DNA of 64,000 bases from Myxococcales bacterium (GTDB taxonomy: Bacteria > Myxococcota_A > Polyangia > Polyangiales > Polyangiaceae): contig CANJCO010000005.1 in NCBI GenBank assembly GCA_947473045.1, positions 1 through 64,000 of the forward strand, read 5' to 3'. Every line of letters begins with the position of its first letter. The first letter of the stretch is position 1. Under the pieces are notes generated by a model. The model was not told the origin of the DNA. It worked only from the letters and a program-made list of their open reading frames with translations, and made no database searches. Positions 28,720-37,023 of the stretch are shown piece after piece. The position numbers were made by a program, and so were the translations under genes.

Positions 28720-29172
28720 TTATCGCACATCGGCGGCGCGCGTTCCTGCGAGCGTGGCCACCCGCGCCGACGGCCCCTGCGCACGCAGCGTCACGGCGAG
28801 CTCGGGCGCCTCGCCGAGCAAAGCGGCCGCCGACTCGGCCCACTCGCAAACGAGGATGGCCCCCTCGTCCCGCCGCTCGCGCAGACCGAGTCGCGCAACC
28901 TCGACGGGCAACGCATCGACGTCACCGAGCAGCCGGTAGAGATCGGCGTGGAGCAGCAAGGCGCGCGGCGTCGAATACTCCGCAACGAGCGAAAACGTGG
29001 GGCTCACCACGCGCTGCTCAGGCGGCACCCCGAGCCCCCGGGCGATCGCGCGGGCGAGGAAGGTCTTGCCGGAGCCGAGATCGCCGCTCAAAAGAACAAG
29101 GTCGCCCGGCCGCAACGCTGCCGCGATCGCGGCCCCGAGGCGCGTGGTGGCTCGGCGCGTCGTGAGCACCAT
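28720..29172 (-). CDS. tsaE: tRNA threonylcarbamoyladenosine biosynthesis ATPase TsaE
   Basis: A 150-residue P-loop ATPase needed for turnover of the TsaBD complex that makes t6A37 in ANN-decoding tRNAs. The start ATG at 29172 gives the standard family length. Motifs are LSGDLGSGKTFLARAIARGL (Walker A), VVSPTFSLVAEY (the typical SPTF box), HADLYRL and a late ILVCEWAE (the usual EW segment). One base separates it from the stop of the upstream surface-protein gene, and the CehA-like gene begins right after its stop. tsaB and tsaD were not seen in the window. Confidence 0.94.
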   Translation of the reverse strand: MVLTTRRATTRLGAAIAAALRPGDLVLLSGDLGSGKTFLARAIARGLGVPPEQRVVSPTFSLVAEYSTPRALLLHADLYRLLGDVDALPVEVARLGLRERRDEGAILVCEWAESAAALLGEAPELAVTLRAQGPSARVATLAGTRAADVR

Positions 29173-29173
29173 G

Positions 29174-30214
29174 TCAGAAGCGATAGAGCCCGCGCACGGC
29201 GGCCCCGCCAAGGGCGAGCGTGCCGCTGCCGCCGAAGCCCGTCGCGAAATCGGCCGCGAGCTCGAGCTGCACGCGCTCGGTGATGCCCCACGCCACGAAC
29301 GCCTGCCCACGCAGGAGAAAACGGGGCGATCGATCGCCGCCGATCGGCGCGAGGATGCCGATGTCGAGCTCCGGCCCTGCGAACACGCGCATGGAAGGCA
29401 CAACGGCAAACGCATAGCGAGCGCCCGCGTCGAGCCAAAACGACTGCGGCCCGAACAGCGAGCCTCCGATGTCGCCCCGCGCAGCGAGACCGGGCGCCGC
29501 CGCGACCGCGTATTCGCCGCTCAGAAACCACACGCCCGACGCCGACGAACCCACCGCGTTGGTCGGTCGGTCGAGCGCGCCAAAGACCCCGAAACCAAGC
29601 CCCGCCGCGATCGGATGCGCCTCGGCGTAGTCATGAACAATGGGAGGTACGATGGGAGCTGCCGGGACCTTGGGAGGTTCGGGGGCTTTGGGTGGCAGGA
29701 GCGGCGGCGCCGCCACTTCCGGCGGCTGTTCGGCCTGATTTTCCCATGGAATCGGCGCGTTCGCCAGGCCCTCGGGACGCAGCAGCAGGGCGAGCATTTC
29801 TGCGATTTCGATGCTCGCGCGCGCAGGGGCGATCGCTCGCGCGAGCGACTCGACGCGACCGCTTTCGACCTGGCAAACTTCAAGCTCGAGTTTGTAGGTC
29901 GCGCCCCGCGAGTCGACGTGGCCGACGACCGTCCACTGCGACGAGGAGGCCCGCCCGGCCGCGCGGTATTCGGCGCTCGTATCGGCGACGCCATCGGCCA
30001 CGGCCATCATCGCCGTGATCATCTCCGAGTCGCCTGGCAGCGCGTGCGCCCGCTGAATCACCGCGCCGCGCGTGGCTGTGCGGGCCGCGTCGATCTGCGA
30101 GGGTGAGGCTCCGGCGGAACCGGAAAACGGCAGCACCGCGACTTTGTCGGCGAGCGCTGGCAAGGCGAACGCGGTGGCGGCGGCGAACGTGGCGGCGAGC
30201 GTGGCGTGGCGCAT
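29174..30214 (-). CDS. exported protein, probable outer-membrane beta-barrel; function unknown
   Basis: A 346-residue protein with a signal peptide cut near PALA/DK (residue about 23). Residues 24-130 start with KVAVLPFSG, a strand seen in CsgG/TolB-N-like periplasmic domains, and contain WTVVGHVDSRGATYKLELEV, which looks like a small beta-domain. A Pro-rich linker follows (about 165-195). Residues 195-346 have alternating strands ending in RGLYRF, with the C-terminal aromatic expected of an outer-membrane barrel. I cannot name a family. It starts a unit with tsaE and the CehA-like gene. Confidence 0.6.
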   Translation of the reverse strand: MRHATLAATFAAATAFALPALADKVAVLPFSGSAGASPSQIDAARTATRGAVIQRAHALPGDSEMITAMMAVADGVADTSAEYRAAGRASSSQWTVVGHVDSRGATYKLELEVCQVESGRVESLARAIAPARASIEIAEMLALLLRPEGLANAPIPWENQAEQPPEVAAPPLLPPKAPEPPKVPAAPIVPPIVHDYAEAHPIAAGLGFGVFGALDRPTNAVGSSASGVWFLSGEYAVAAAPGLAARGDIGGSLFGPQSFWLDAGARYAFAVVPSMRVFAGPELDIGILAPIGGDRSPRFLLRGQAFVAWGITERVQLELAADFATGFGGSGTLALGGAAVRGLYRF

Positions 30215-30294
30215 CGTGGGAGGTTTCTACGACCTGGAGAGGCTGGCGACCAGCGGACGGGTGAAAATCGGCGCAGACCGCAGCGCGCGCCCCG

Positions 30295-30639
30295 TCATCC
30301 CCGCGCGATGACGCGCGCGAGGGCGAGCGCGTGACGCACGGAGACCACCGTGAGCCCGGAGCGCAACGACAGCTCCGCCAGGTTCGGCTTTCGGCCCAGC
30401 TCGCGCTCGAGCGTGCGCGCCGCCGCGACGACGACCTTCAGGCGCTCCTCACCACCGCCGCCCTCGGGCGCGACGATCTGACGCTCGCGGGCCTCGAGGT
30501 GCCACATCAGGCGATCGATCTCGTCGGCGCTGATCGCGACGGTCCCGATCGCTTCGCCAATTTCGTCGAGGGTCAGACTGCGCGCGTCTTCGCTCGCGGC
30601 GAGCAGGGCCACGAGGATGGCGTCGAGTTCGGGCCGCAT
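30295..30639 (-). CDS. small sigma-70-like protein (regions 1.1- and 3-like only)
   Basis: A 114-residue protein starting at the ATG at 30639 (a GTG at 30645 is also in frame). The first half (LTLDEIGEAIG...ISADEIDRLMWHLEAR) reads like sigma-70 region 1.1, the helical inhibitory domain. The second half (RTLERELGRKPNLAELSLRSGLTVVSVRHALALA) is strongly like sigma region 3, in which E(L)GR.P...EL..sGL is typical. Regions 2 and 4, which bind core and promoter, are absent, so it cannot be a working sigma factor. It could be a decoy, an anti-sigma-like protein or a remnant. The assignment is by pattern only. Confidence 0.5.
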   Translation of the reverse strand: MRPELDAILVALLAASEDARSLTLDEIGEAIGTVAISADEIDRLMWHLEARERQIVAPEGGGGEERLKVVVAAARTLERELGRKPNLAELSLRSGLTVVSVRHALALARVIARG

Positions 30640-30718
30640 CAGCACATGATACGCCCGCGCCCGCCGCGCTGCGAGCGCCGAGGCGCGTGCCGGATGCCGG
30701 CCCGAAGAAGCGGCAGGC

Positions 30719-31876
30719 TCAAGGCTCAGGGCGGGCGCCGGTGGACTCGACCGCGAGGATGCGGCCGCCGCTGCCGACGCGATAGCGTCGCCCGCTCCAT
30801 TCGATGCGGCCGGCCGTCAGGGCGAGCAGCGCCGCGCGAATGAGCAGGGCATCGCCGAGTGGCGCGAGCAGTACGGACGCCCAACGCACGCGCCCCCGGT
30901 AAGGCCCCCTCGCGAGCACGATCGACAGCAGCGCCCGGGAGGCGACGAGCGCAGACAGCGACAGCCAAGCCACGGGGCTGCGGGCGAGGGTCGTGAGCAG
31001 CACGGCCACGGCGAGCGGCGCGATGAAGAGCGGATAGGTGAGCAGCAGCTGCGGGCGGTGCGACCCGACGACGCGCAGCCAGCGCGCGAGCTGCGCGGCG
31101 ACGCTTCCGGGCGTGCGGCTGTCGTCGATCGTCACCGCCGCGCGCGGCGACATGACGTCCCTCGCGCCGGCGCGGGCCGCTGCCTCGACGAGGGCGACGT
31201 CGTCGCCAATTGAATGCATCATACATTCATATCCGCCCACGGCACGGAGCAGCGGCGCGGGCATGGCGACAAGTTTTCCGGCGATCGCGGGCGCCCCGCG
31301 CGTGACCCCCGCCAGCGCGGCAATCACCGCGAACGACTGCGGTGACAGGCTCACCACCGACTGCGCGAGGGCCTGCGCAAAGCGCGTTCCCCCCGAGGGC
31401 GCGGGCGGGGCGAACGCGAGACAGGGTTCATCTCCGGCGACCAGCGAGCCCACGAGCGCATCGAGATCGCCGGGCAAAAGCGCCACATCACTGTCGGCGT
31501 GCACCACGACGGTGGCGTCGTCGATCGCGTCGCGCGCGGCGAGGTATCCGGCCTGAAGATGCGCGGCCTTGCGGTTGACGACCGCGTCGTCGGACAGGCC
31601 GCTCAGGGCGACCTGCACACCTGCTGGCGCCGCGCCTCCGCGCGCCACACACGCGACGCGCCGCAGCTCTCCCGAATACGCGAAGGCGTCCTGTTCGAGG
31701 CGGGTCGCGAGCGCCGCCGTGAGCGCCTCCGCCGGGCGGAGCAGCACCACGCGCGGCCGGGCTCCCGAGTCGCGGCCCGCGCGCATCATGGCGCGCGAGG
31801 CGACTGCGCAGACGAGCGAGAACCCGGCGGCCGCCGCGGCGTGCGCAGCCGCGATCGCTTCGATTGCGCCTAACAC
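30719..31876 (-). CDS. membrane glycosyltransferase, GT21/ceramide-glucosyltransferase-like
   Basis: A 385-residue enzyme with an N-terminal membrane segment and two or three C-terminal ones (residues about 280-350). The GT-A signature is HADSDV (D1/D2, about 121-126), then GDDVALVEAA (D3) and AQLARWLRV, which fits the (Q/R)xxRW motif of processive and GT21 transferases. GT21 members move glucose to ceramide or hopanoid-type lipids. As the last gene of the crt operon, one base after crtC, it most likely glycosylates the 1-hydroxy carotenoid; this is an inference from context. It shares no resemblance to the usual CrtX (GT-B), so it may be an alternative solution. Confidence 0.72.
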   Translation of the reverse strand: MLGAIEAIAAAHAAAAAGFSLVCAVASRAMMRAGRDSGARPRVVLLRPAEALTAALATRLEQDAFAYSGELRRVACVARGGAAPAGVQVALSGLSDDAVVNRKAAHLQAGYLAARDAIDDATVVVHADSDVALLPGDLDALVGSLVAGDEPCLAFAPPAPSGGTRFAQALAQSVVSLSPQSFAVIAALAGVTRGAPAIAGKLVAMPAPLLRAVGGYECMMHSIGDDVALVEAAARAGARDVMSPRAAVTIDDSRTPGSVAAQLARWLRVVGSHRPQLLLTYPLFIAPLAVAVLLTTLARSPVAWLSLSALVASRALLSIVLARGPYRGRVRWASVLLAPLGDALLIRAALLALTAGRIEWSGRRYRVGSGGRILAVESTGARPEP

Positions 31877-31877
31877 G

Positions 31878-32894
31878 TCACGGGATCACGCCGAATTCCC
31901 CGCGCTCGGGTCGCGCCATGCGCAGGCGAATCATCGCGCGAACGAGGGGTTGATCGAGACACGCAAAATCAAGGTGCTCGGCCATTCCGACGTCGCCGGG
32001 CTCGCCGCCGCGTGACGGAAACGACGCGAGAAAACGGGTGTAAAATGGCGAGGTCTCGAGGGTCCGTGCCGCGCGCAAGTGCAGACGCGCGCCGCTCGCG
32101 TCGGCGCCGCAGTCGAAGCGACGCGGCATCGGCAGCAGCCAGCTCGAAAGCGATGGACGCACCGGCGCCGGAGGCAGCACGGCCGCCGAGCGCCCGAGGG
32201 CCGTGTCGAACACGAGGTGACTGCGACGCCCGTCACGGGTGAGCGAATCGAAGAACACGCGCGTCGAATCGGCGCCGTGCACGCGTCCCCACGACCAGCT
32301 GCGAAGCATTTGCGCAGGCGGCTGCGCTCCGAAATTGGTGTCGTGATATCCCAACCCCGAGAACAGCTCGTCGCCAATTCGGGCATCGACGCGGGCCCGG
32401 GGCATGGGACACCGCCAGCCGTGCTCCTCGCCGCCGAGGTGCACATCGCGCGCGGCGAGCGGAGGCGCGAGCGGTCGAAATACGATGTTGGCGCGCACAC
32501 GCGTACCGAAGGCGACCCTGCGATCATCGACGTGCAGCGCGATCGATCCGTCTTCGCTCCGCTCGAAGTGGGAGTCACCTATGGACTGACCTCGACTCGT
32601 CTCGACCAATCGATGCCTGCCGTACTCCGAAAACACCCACAGCGGCCGCTGGTGACGGCGGTAGAGCGCAAGGTTGACCGCGACGTGCTCACGCGGCGAC
32701 GGCTGCTCGCCCGCGGCGAGTCGCTCCGCGTAATAGGGCGAAAATACCGAGCCTACGAAGAAGATCACGACGAGGGCCGATCGCCCGTCGTCCGAGATGG
32801 CGTCGAAATACTGCCAGCGGTACGAGCCCGGTCGCTCCTCGTCGGCTGCGGGCAGGCGGGCCTCGGAGCCGAGGATATCCCAGGATGCAGTCAT
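31878..32894 (-). CDS. crtC: carotenoid 1,2-hydratase (hydroxyneurosporene synthase) CrtC
   Basis: A 338-residue protein matching the CrtC family, which adds water to the terminal 1,2 double bond of acyclic carotenoids to form a tertiary 1-hydroxyl. Recognisable segments are the N-terminal WQYFDAISDDGRSALVVIFF, SPYYAERL, GYHDTNFG (about 190-197; the conserved His-Asp pair lies here) and SWSWGRVHG. It lies 18 bases after the second desaturase gene. Hydroxylation at C-1 supplies the acceptor that the following glycosyltransferase could use. The call is firm at family level; whether lycopene, neurosporene or a didehydro derivative is the substrate cannot be read. Confidence 0.88.
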   Translation of the reverse strand: MTASWDILGSEARLPAADEERPGSYRWQYFDAISDDGRSALVVIFFVGSVFSPYYAERLAAGEQPSPREHVAVNLALYRRHQRPLWVFSEYGRHRLVETSRGQSIGDSHFERSEDGSIALHVDDRRVAFGTRVRANIVFRPLAPPLAARDVHLGGEEHGWRCPMPRARVDARIGDELFSGLGYHDTNFGAQPPAQMLRSWSWGRVHGADSTRVFFDSLTRDGRRSHLVFDTALGRSAAVLPPAPVRPSLSSWLLPMPRRFDCGADASGARLHLRAARTLETSPFYTRFLASFPSRGGEPGDVGMAEHLDFACLDQPLVRAMIRLRMARPERGEFGVIP

Positions 32895-32912
32895 GGCCTC
32901 ACTCCCTTCCGC

Positions 32913-34460
32913 TCACGACCAAAGGCGCCCCAGCGCCGACTTCTTCCGCGGGCGACCAACCTCACAGTCGCTGGCGATCGCCTCGGCCACGAACCGCCCC
33001 GAAAGCGACACCATGGGAACACCTCCGCCCGGGTGCGTCGCTCCGCCGACGAAATAGAGCCCGGGCGCGCAATCGGCCCGCGCGTCGGGCCGATCGAACG
33101 TCGCCGTCATTCCGTGCGGCGCGGCGCCGTAGATCGCTCCCGCAGCGCTCCCGGTTGCCGCGATATCGCAGGGCGTCACGACTCCCTCGCACGCGATGCG
33201 CTGGCCGATTCCCGGGCACCACGAGCGCTCGAGGACGCTCAGCACAAGACGCTTGAGCGGCTCGGTTCGGGCCTGCCAAAACGCGGGGTCGGCGTTCGGC
33301 GGCGCGTTGACCAGCGTAAACACCGAGTGACACCCTTCCGGAGCGCGCGACGGGTCGCCGAGCGACGGCACGCTCACGTACACGGTGGGCGCGTCGCAGA
33401 TGGCGCCTTCGCCGAAAATCGCGTCGAACTCGGCGCGGTAGTCGCGCGGAAAAATCACTGTGTGGTGCGCGTCCGCAGGCGCATCTCCGGTGACGCCGAA
33501 CGACCAGGCGAAGCCGCTCAGCGAGTGGGTGCGCGCCCGCAATTTCGCGAGGCCGCCGCGCAGCGCCACGCGAGGCGGCAGCAGGCGATCGAGTGCCACG
33601 AGAGGGTCGGCGTTGACCACGACCGCATCGGCGCGAATCGGCCCGCGATCGGTCACGACGCCGACCGCGCGCGCGTCTTCGCCCAGCATGATCTCGCGCA
33701 CCTCGGTCGAGAACTCGAACCGCACCCCCCGCGCCGCCAGCGCCCGGTGCAGGTGCGCCGCGAGCGCGTGCACGCCGCCTCTCGGATAAAACGCTCCCTT
33801 GGCGATTTCGAGGTAGGCGATCATCGCGAACGCGCCTGTGGACGCGTAGGGAGAGCCGCCGGCGTAGGTCGCGAAGCGCCCCACGAAGGCGCGCATCTCG
33901 TCGGACTCGAAATAGCGGCGCGCGAGGGCGTCGAGGGTGCCCAGGCTCACCCCGAGACGCATCGCCTTGCTCCCCTGCTTGAGGGCTCGCTGCGTGAACC
34001 CAAAGAGCCCGTCGAACGGCGCTTGCAGATACGGCTCACCCGCCACGTCCCAGATGTCTTTGCACATCGCAAAAAACGGATCCCACTGTGCCGCGTCGCG
34101 CTTCGAGAAGCGGGCGATCGACGCGCGCGTCTTTTCGTGATCCTCGTGCACCACGAGCTCTGCGCCGCTCGCAAACAGGTAGCGCGCCACCGGATCGAGG
34201 CGCGTTAGCGGCGCGACGGCGTCGAGGTCGCTGCCGGCGGCCCGAAATACGTCGCGCATGACGTCGGGCATCGTGAGCAGCGTCGGGCCCGCGTCGAAGA
34301 CAAAGTCGCCCTTTTCGAGGAGCGCTGCTTTTCCGCCCACGTGCGCGGCGCGCTCGACGACGGTGACCTCGGCGCCCGCTGCGCTCAGGTAGGCGGCCGC
34401 GCTGAGCCCGCCGAAGCCGGCGCCGGCGATCACCACGCGCTTACCGCTGGCCGCCGTCAC
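32913..34460 (-). CDS. carotenoid desaturase, CrtI/CrtD family (second desaturase)
   Basis: A 515-residue FAD-dependent desaturase/isomerase. The Rossmann motif VVIAGAGFGGLSAAAYL starts at residue 9, the second-strand VVERAAHVGGKA contacts FAD, and the C terminus has the family signature LYFVGGATHPGGGVPMV. The start is the GTG at 34460, whose GTGA overlaps the crtB stop by four bases. Being placed next to crtC, it is likely the CrtD-type 3,4-desaturase or the second of the split myxobacterial phytoene desaturases (CrtIa/CrtIb); sequence reading alone cannot decide which. Confidence 0.87.
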   Translation of the reverse strand: MTAASGKRVVIAGAGFGGLSAAAYLSAAGAEVTVVERAAHVGGKAALLEKGDFVFDAGPTLLTMPDVMRDVFRAAGSDLDAVAPLTRLDPVARYLFASGAELVVHEDHEKTRASIARFSKRDAAQWDPFFAMCKDIWDVAGEPYLQAPFDGLFGFTQRALKQGSKAMRLGVSLGTLDALARRYFESDEMRAFVGRFATYAGGSPYASTGAFAMIAYLEIAKGAFYPRGGVHALAAHLHRALAARGVRFEFSTEVREIMLGEDARAVGVVTDRGPIRADAVVVNADPLVALDRLLPPRVALRGGLAKLRARTHSLSGFAWSFGVTGDAPADAHHTVIFPRDYRAEFDAIFGEGAICDAPTVYVSVPSLGDPSRAPEGCHSVFTLVNAPPNADPAFWQARTEPLKRLVLSVLERSWCPGIGQRIACEGVVTPCDIAATGSAAGAIYGAAPHGMTATFDRPDARADCAPGLYFVGGATHPGGGVPMVSLSGRFVAEAIASDCEVGRPRKKSALGRLWS

Positions 34461-35353
34461 GACCACGCTCCGATCAGCGCGCGCGCCCCCACCCGAAGCT
34501 TGCGGGGCAGGCTCGTGCTCGCGCGCCCCGCGAACGGATCCCACCCCCGCGCCGCGAGCACAGAGAGAATCTCGCTGTAGGTTGCACGCATCAACCGCAC
34601 GCACGCGCGACCGCTCGCGACGACGATGTACGGAACGCCATAGTCGGCCTTTTCGTAGAGCGCGGTGGCCCGTCGACCCGCCTCGCGCATCACCCCGCGC
34701 ATGGCCTCGGCCTCGGCGGATGCGTCGAGCGATCCGGCGCGCGCCCAGGCTGCGAGTCGGGCGTCGTCGATGCCCGCTTCGGCGAGCGCGATACGGGGAA
34801 GATACACGCGATCGTGGACCAGAGCGTCTTCGGCGACGTCGCGCAGCACGTTCGTGAGCTGCATCGCGCAGCCCAGGGCAGAGGCGTGCTCGAGCGCCGA
34901 GAGCTGCGTGACGCCGAAGACCGAGGCCATCATTCGGCCAACAGTTCCCGCGGCGAGATCGCAATAGCCGAGCAGCTCTTCCCAGGTCTCGTAGCGCTTG
35001 GTGGTGAGATCCTGTTCCATACCGTCGATGAGCTCGAGCACCGCCTGCCGCGGCACGGCGTGCGCGCGCACCGTGTCACCAAATGCCGCCAATACCGGGT
35101 CGCCGCGATCTTCGCCGCGGTAGGCGTCGGCGACTTGCGCGCGCAGATCGGCCACGCGCGCGGCGAGTTGCTGGGCCGCGAGACCCTCGGCGCTGTCGAC
35201 GGCGTCATCGCACCGGCGGCAAAACGCATAGACCGCGAACGAGGCGCGCTTGAGATCTCCGCCGAGCGCCGTTGACGCGAAGGCAAAGCTCCTCGCCCGC
35301 TCGCGCGTGATGCGCTCGGACTCGCGGTAGCCGGCGCGGACGAGTCCGTTCAC
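34457..35353 (-). CDS. crtB: phytoene synthase
   Basis: A 298-residue squalene/phytoene synthase that condenses two geranylgeranyl diphosphates to phytoene. The first Asp-rich motif is CRRCDDAVD (residues about 46-54) and the second is NVLRDVAEDA (about 168-177); YCDLAAGTVGRM is also typical. A much longer upstream frame is rejected. The GTG at 35353 overlaps the crtI stop as GTGA, and the family length is about 300. Its substrate supplier, crtE, is not in the window and must be elsewhere. The same four-base overlap joins it to the next gene, so the three are translated in series. Confidence 0.94.
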   Translation of the reverse strand: MNGLVRAGYRESERITRERARSFAFASTALGGDLKRASFAVYAFCRRCDDAVDSAEGLAAQQLAARVADLRAQVADAYRGEDRGDPVLAAFGDTVRAHAVPRQAVLELIDGMEQDLTTKRYETWEELLGYCDLAAGTVGRMMASVFGVTQLSALEHASALGCAMQLTNVLRDVAEDALVHDRVYLPRIALAEAGIDDARLAAWARAGSLDASAEAEAMRGVMREAGRRATALYEKADYGVPYIVVASGRACVRLMRATYSEILSVLAARGWDPFAGRASTSLPRKLRVGARALIGAWS

Positions 35354-36840
35354 GCGGACACCTCGGCCCGTCGCGCGGACGCGTGCTCGCGGGCGATGCG
35401 ATCGGATACATGCATCGCGCCGATGAGCACGTTTGGTATTCCGGTCGCCGGCTGCGTGCTCGCGCCGACGAAATAGAGGTTTTTCACTTCGGCGTCGCGG
35501 TTGGGCGGACGCAGCGCCCCCACTTGCATCAGCGTGTGCGCCAGCCCGAACGCGGAGCCGTGCTCGAGCGAAAATCGCCTCTGCCAGTCGACCGGCGTCA
35601 TCACGTGCTCGACCTCGATGCGCGCCGCGAGGCCGCTCGCAACCGTGCGATCGAGGCGCGAGAGCACGTGCTCGCGAACGCGCGAAATCGTACGCGGATC
35701 GCTCCAGTCGGGCCCGCGCTCCGACAAATGCGGCACGGGAACGAGCACGTACAGGGCGCTGTTGCCCTCGGGCGCGATGGTCGCGTCGGAGTGGGCAGGA
35801 TTGGCGACATAAAACGAAGGCTCCTCGGGTATTCGGGCCTCGTCGAAGATCTTGCGGAAGCTGCCCGCGTAGTTGCGTCCGAAGAAGACGTTGTGGTGCA
35901 AAACTTCGGGGAACTGCCCGGTTGCGCCCCAAAAAAACATCAGGCCGCTCGACGTAAATTTCGCCCGCTTCATGGGCCGTTGCAGCATCACCCGGCGCAC
36001 GTACGGAAGGTCGGCGTTGGCGAGCACCACGTCCGCCGGCACGCGCTCGCCAGACCCGGTCACGACGGCGCTGGCGCGATCGCCGCGATGCGCGATCGAA
36101 GCCGCCGCCACGCCGTAGTCGATGCGCACGCCGCGCTCCGTCGCGAGCCGGGCCAGCGCTTCACTGATCGCGCCCAGGCCTCCCTTCGCGTACCACACGC
36201 CGTCCGCCACCTCGGTGTAGGGCAGAAGCCCAAAGAGGGCCGGCGCCTCGTACGGAGAGAGGCCGAGGTACATCGCCTGAAACGTCAGCGCCATGCGCAC
36301 GCGCTCGTCGTCGACCAGGCCGCTCACGACCGAGTAGAGGCTGCGGTACGAGCGGGTCTTCACGATGCCCATCAGCTCTTTTCGGCCGAGCATCTGCGAG
36401 GGGCTGTCGTAGGTTCGCGACAAAAACGTGGAAAATGCAGTCTCTTTTGCGGCGCGACCGTGCTCGAGAAACGACAGGTAGCCTTTGAACGAGCCTGGGG
36501 CGAGGCGCTCGAGCTCGCCCTGCATCGCGCGGAGGTTCGCGCTCATCGTCAGCGTCGACGCATCGGGGAAGTGGATGCGGTAGTTCGGGTCGCACACCGA
36601 CAGCTCAAGGTAGTCCGCCGGGTCGGCGCCGCAGTCGCGAAACAGCGCGCGCAGCACGTCGGGAAACAGCAGAATCGTCGGGCCGATGTCCCATCGAAAG
36701 CCCCGGTCGCGCAGCGAGCTGCACCGGCCGCCGGGCCCCGGCTCTTTTTCGAGCACCCGCACGTCGAAGCCAGCGTTGGCGAGGCGCACCGCGGACGCGA
36801 GACCGCCCAGCCCGGCGCCGATAATGACGACCTTCGACAT
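35350..36840 (-). CDS. crtI: phytoene desaturase
   Basis: A 496-residue FAD desaturase. The start ATG at 36840 places KVVIIGAGLGGLASAVRLA at the N terminus as in the family; an in-frame ATG at 36900 would add 20 residues lying in the promoter repeats. EKEPGPGGRCSSL is the FAD ribose site, DIGPTILLFPDVL a typical CrtI segment, and NLYFVGASTQPATGIPNVLIG the C-terminal signature. It should convert phytoene stepwise to neurosporene or lycopene. It is first in the crt operon. No strong ribosome site precedes either start, which could make its translation the limiting step. Confidence 0.9.
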   Translation of the reverse strand: MSKVVIIGAGLGGLASAVRLANAGFDVRVLEKEPGPGGRCSSLRDRGFRWDIGPTILLFPDVLRALFRDCGADPADYLELSVCDPNYRIHFPDASTLTMSANLRAMQGELERLAPGSFKGYLSFLEHGRAAKETAFSTFLSRTYDSPSQMLGRKELMGIVKTRSYRSLYSVVSGLVDDERVRMALTFQAMYLGLSPYEAPALFGLLPYTEVADGVWYAKGGLGAISEALARLATERGVRIDYGVAAASIAHRGDRASAVVTGSGERVPADVVLANADLPYVRRVMLQRPMKRAKFTSSGLMFFWGATGQFPEVLHHNVFFGRNYAGSFRKIFDEARIPEEPSFYVANPAHSDATIAPEGNSALYVLVPVPHLSERGPDWSDPRTISRVREHVLSRLDRTVASGLAARIEVEHVMTPVDWQRRFSLEHGSAFGLAHTLMQVGALRPPNRDAEVKNLYFVGASTQPATGIPNVLIGAMHVSDRIAREHASARRAEVSA

Positions 36841-36878
36841 GTTTGAGTCGATGCCCGGGATCCGCTCCGCTTCCAACA

Positions 36879-36907
36879 ATCGTTCACTATCGCTCACCAT
36901 CGGTCAA
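36879..36907 (-). promoter_or_regulatory. candidate promoter of the crt operon
   Basis: On the minus strand TTGACC (36907-36902) is followed after 17 bases by AACGAT (36884-36879). The -35 box is good, the -10 poor (3 of 6 matches), as in activated or ECF-dependent promoters. All three direct repeats overlap it. The transcript would carry a leader of about 30 bases before the ATG at 36840. Confidence 0.35.
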
Positions 36908-36908
36908 G
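36879..36908. repeat. three 10-bp direct repeats upstream of crtI
   Basis: ATCGTTCACT, ATCGCTCACC and ATCGGTCAAG follow each other without a gap (consensus ATCGNTCA plus two bases). A weaker GGTCGG continues at 36911. The 10-base period keeps all copies on one face of the helix, as for a regulator binding head-to-tail. The array lies 39-68 bases before the crtI ATG. Confidence 0.6.
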
Positions 36909-37023
36909 ACGGTCGGCTTTTCGGGGCAAGCTCAGGCGCCAGGCGAGAGAAGCGGACCCGCGGGCGGCGGCGCGCAGAACTGCTGGCGGGCTGCCGAAGT
37001 CGATGTACCCTGCATCGGAATTC

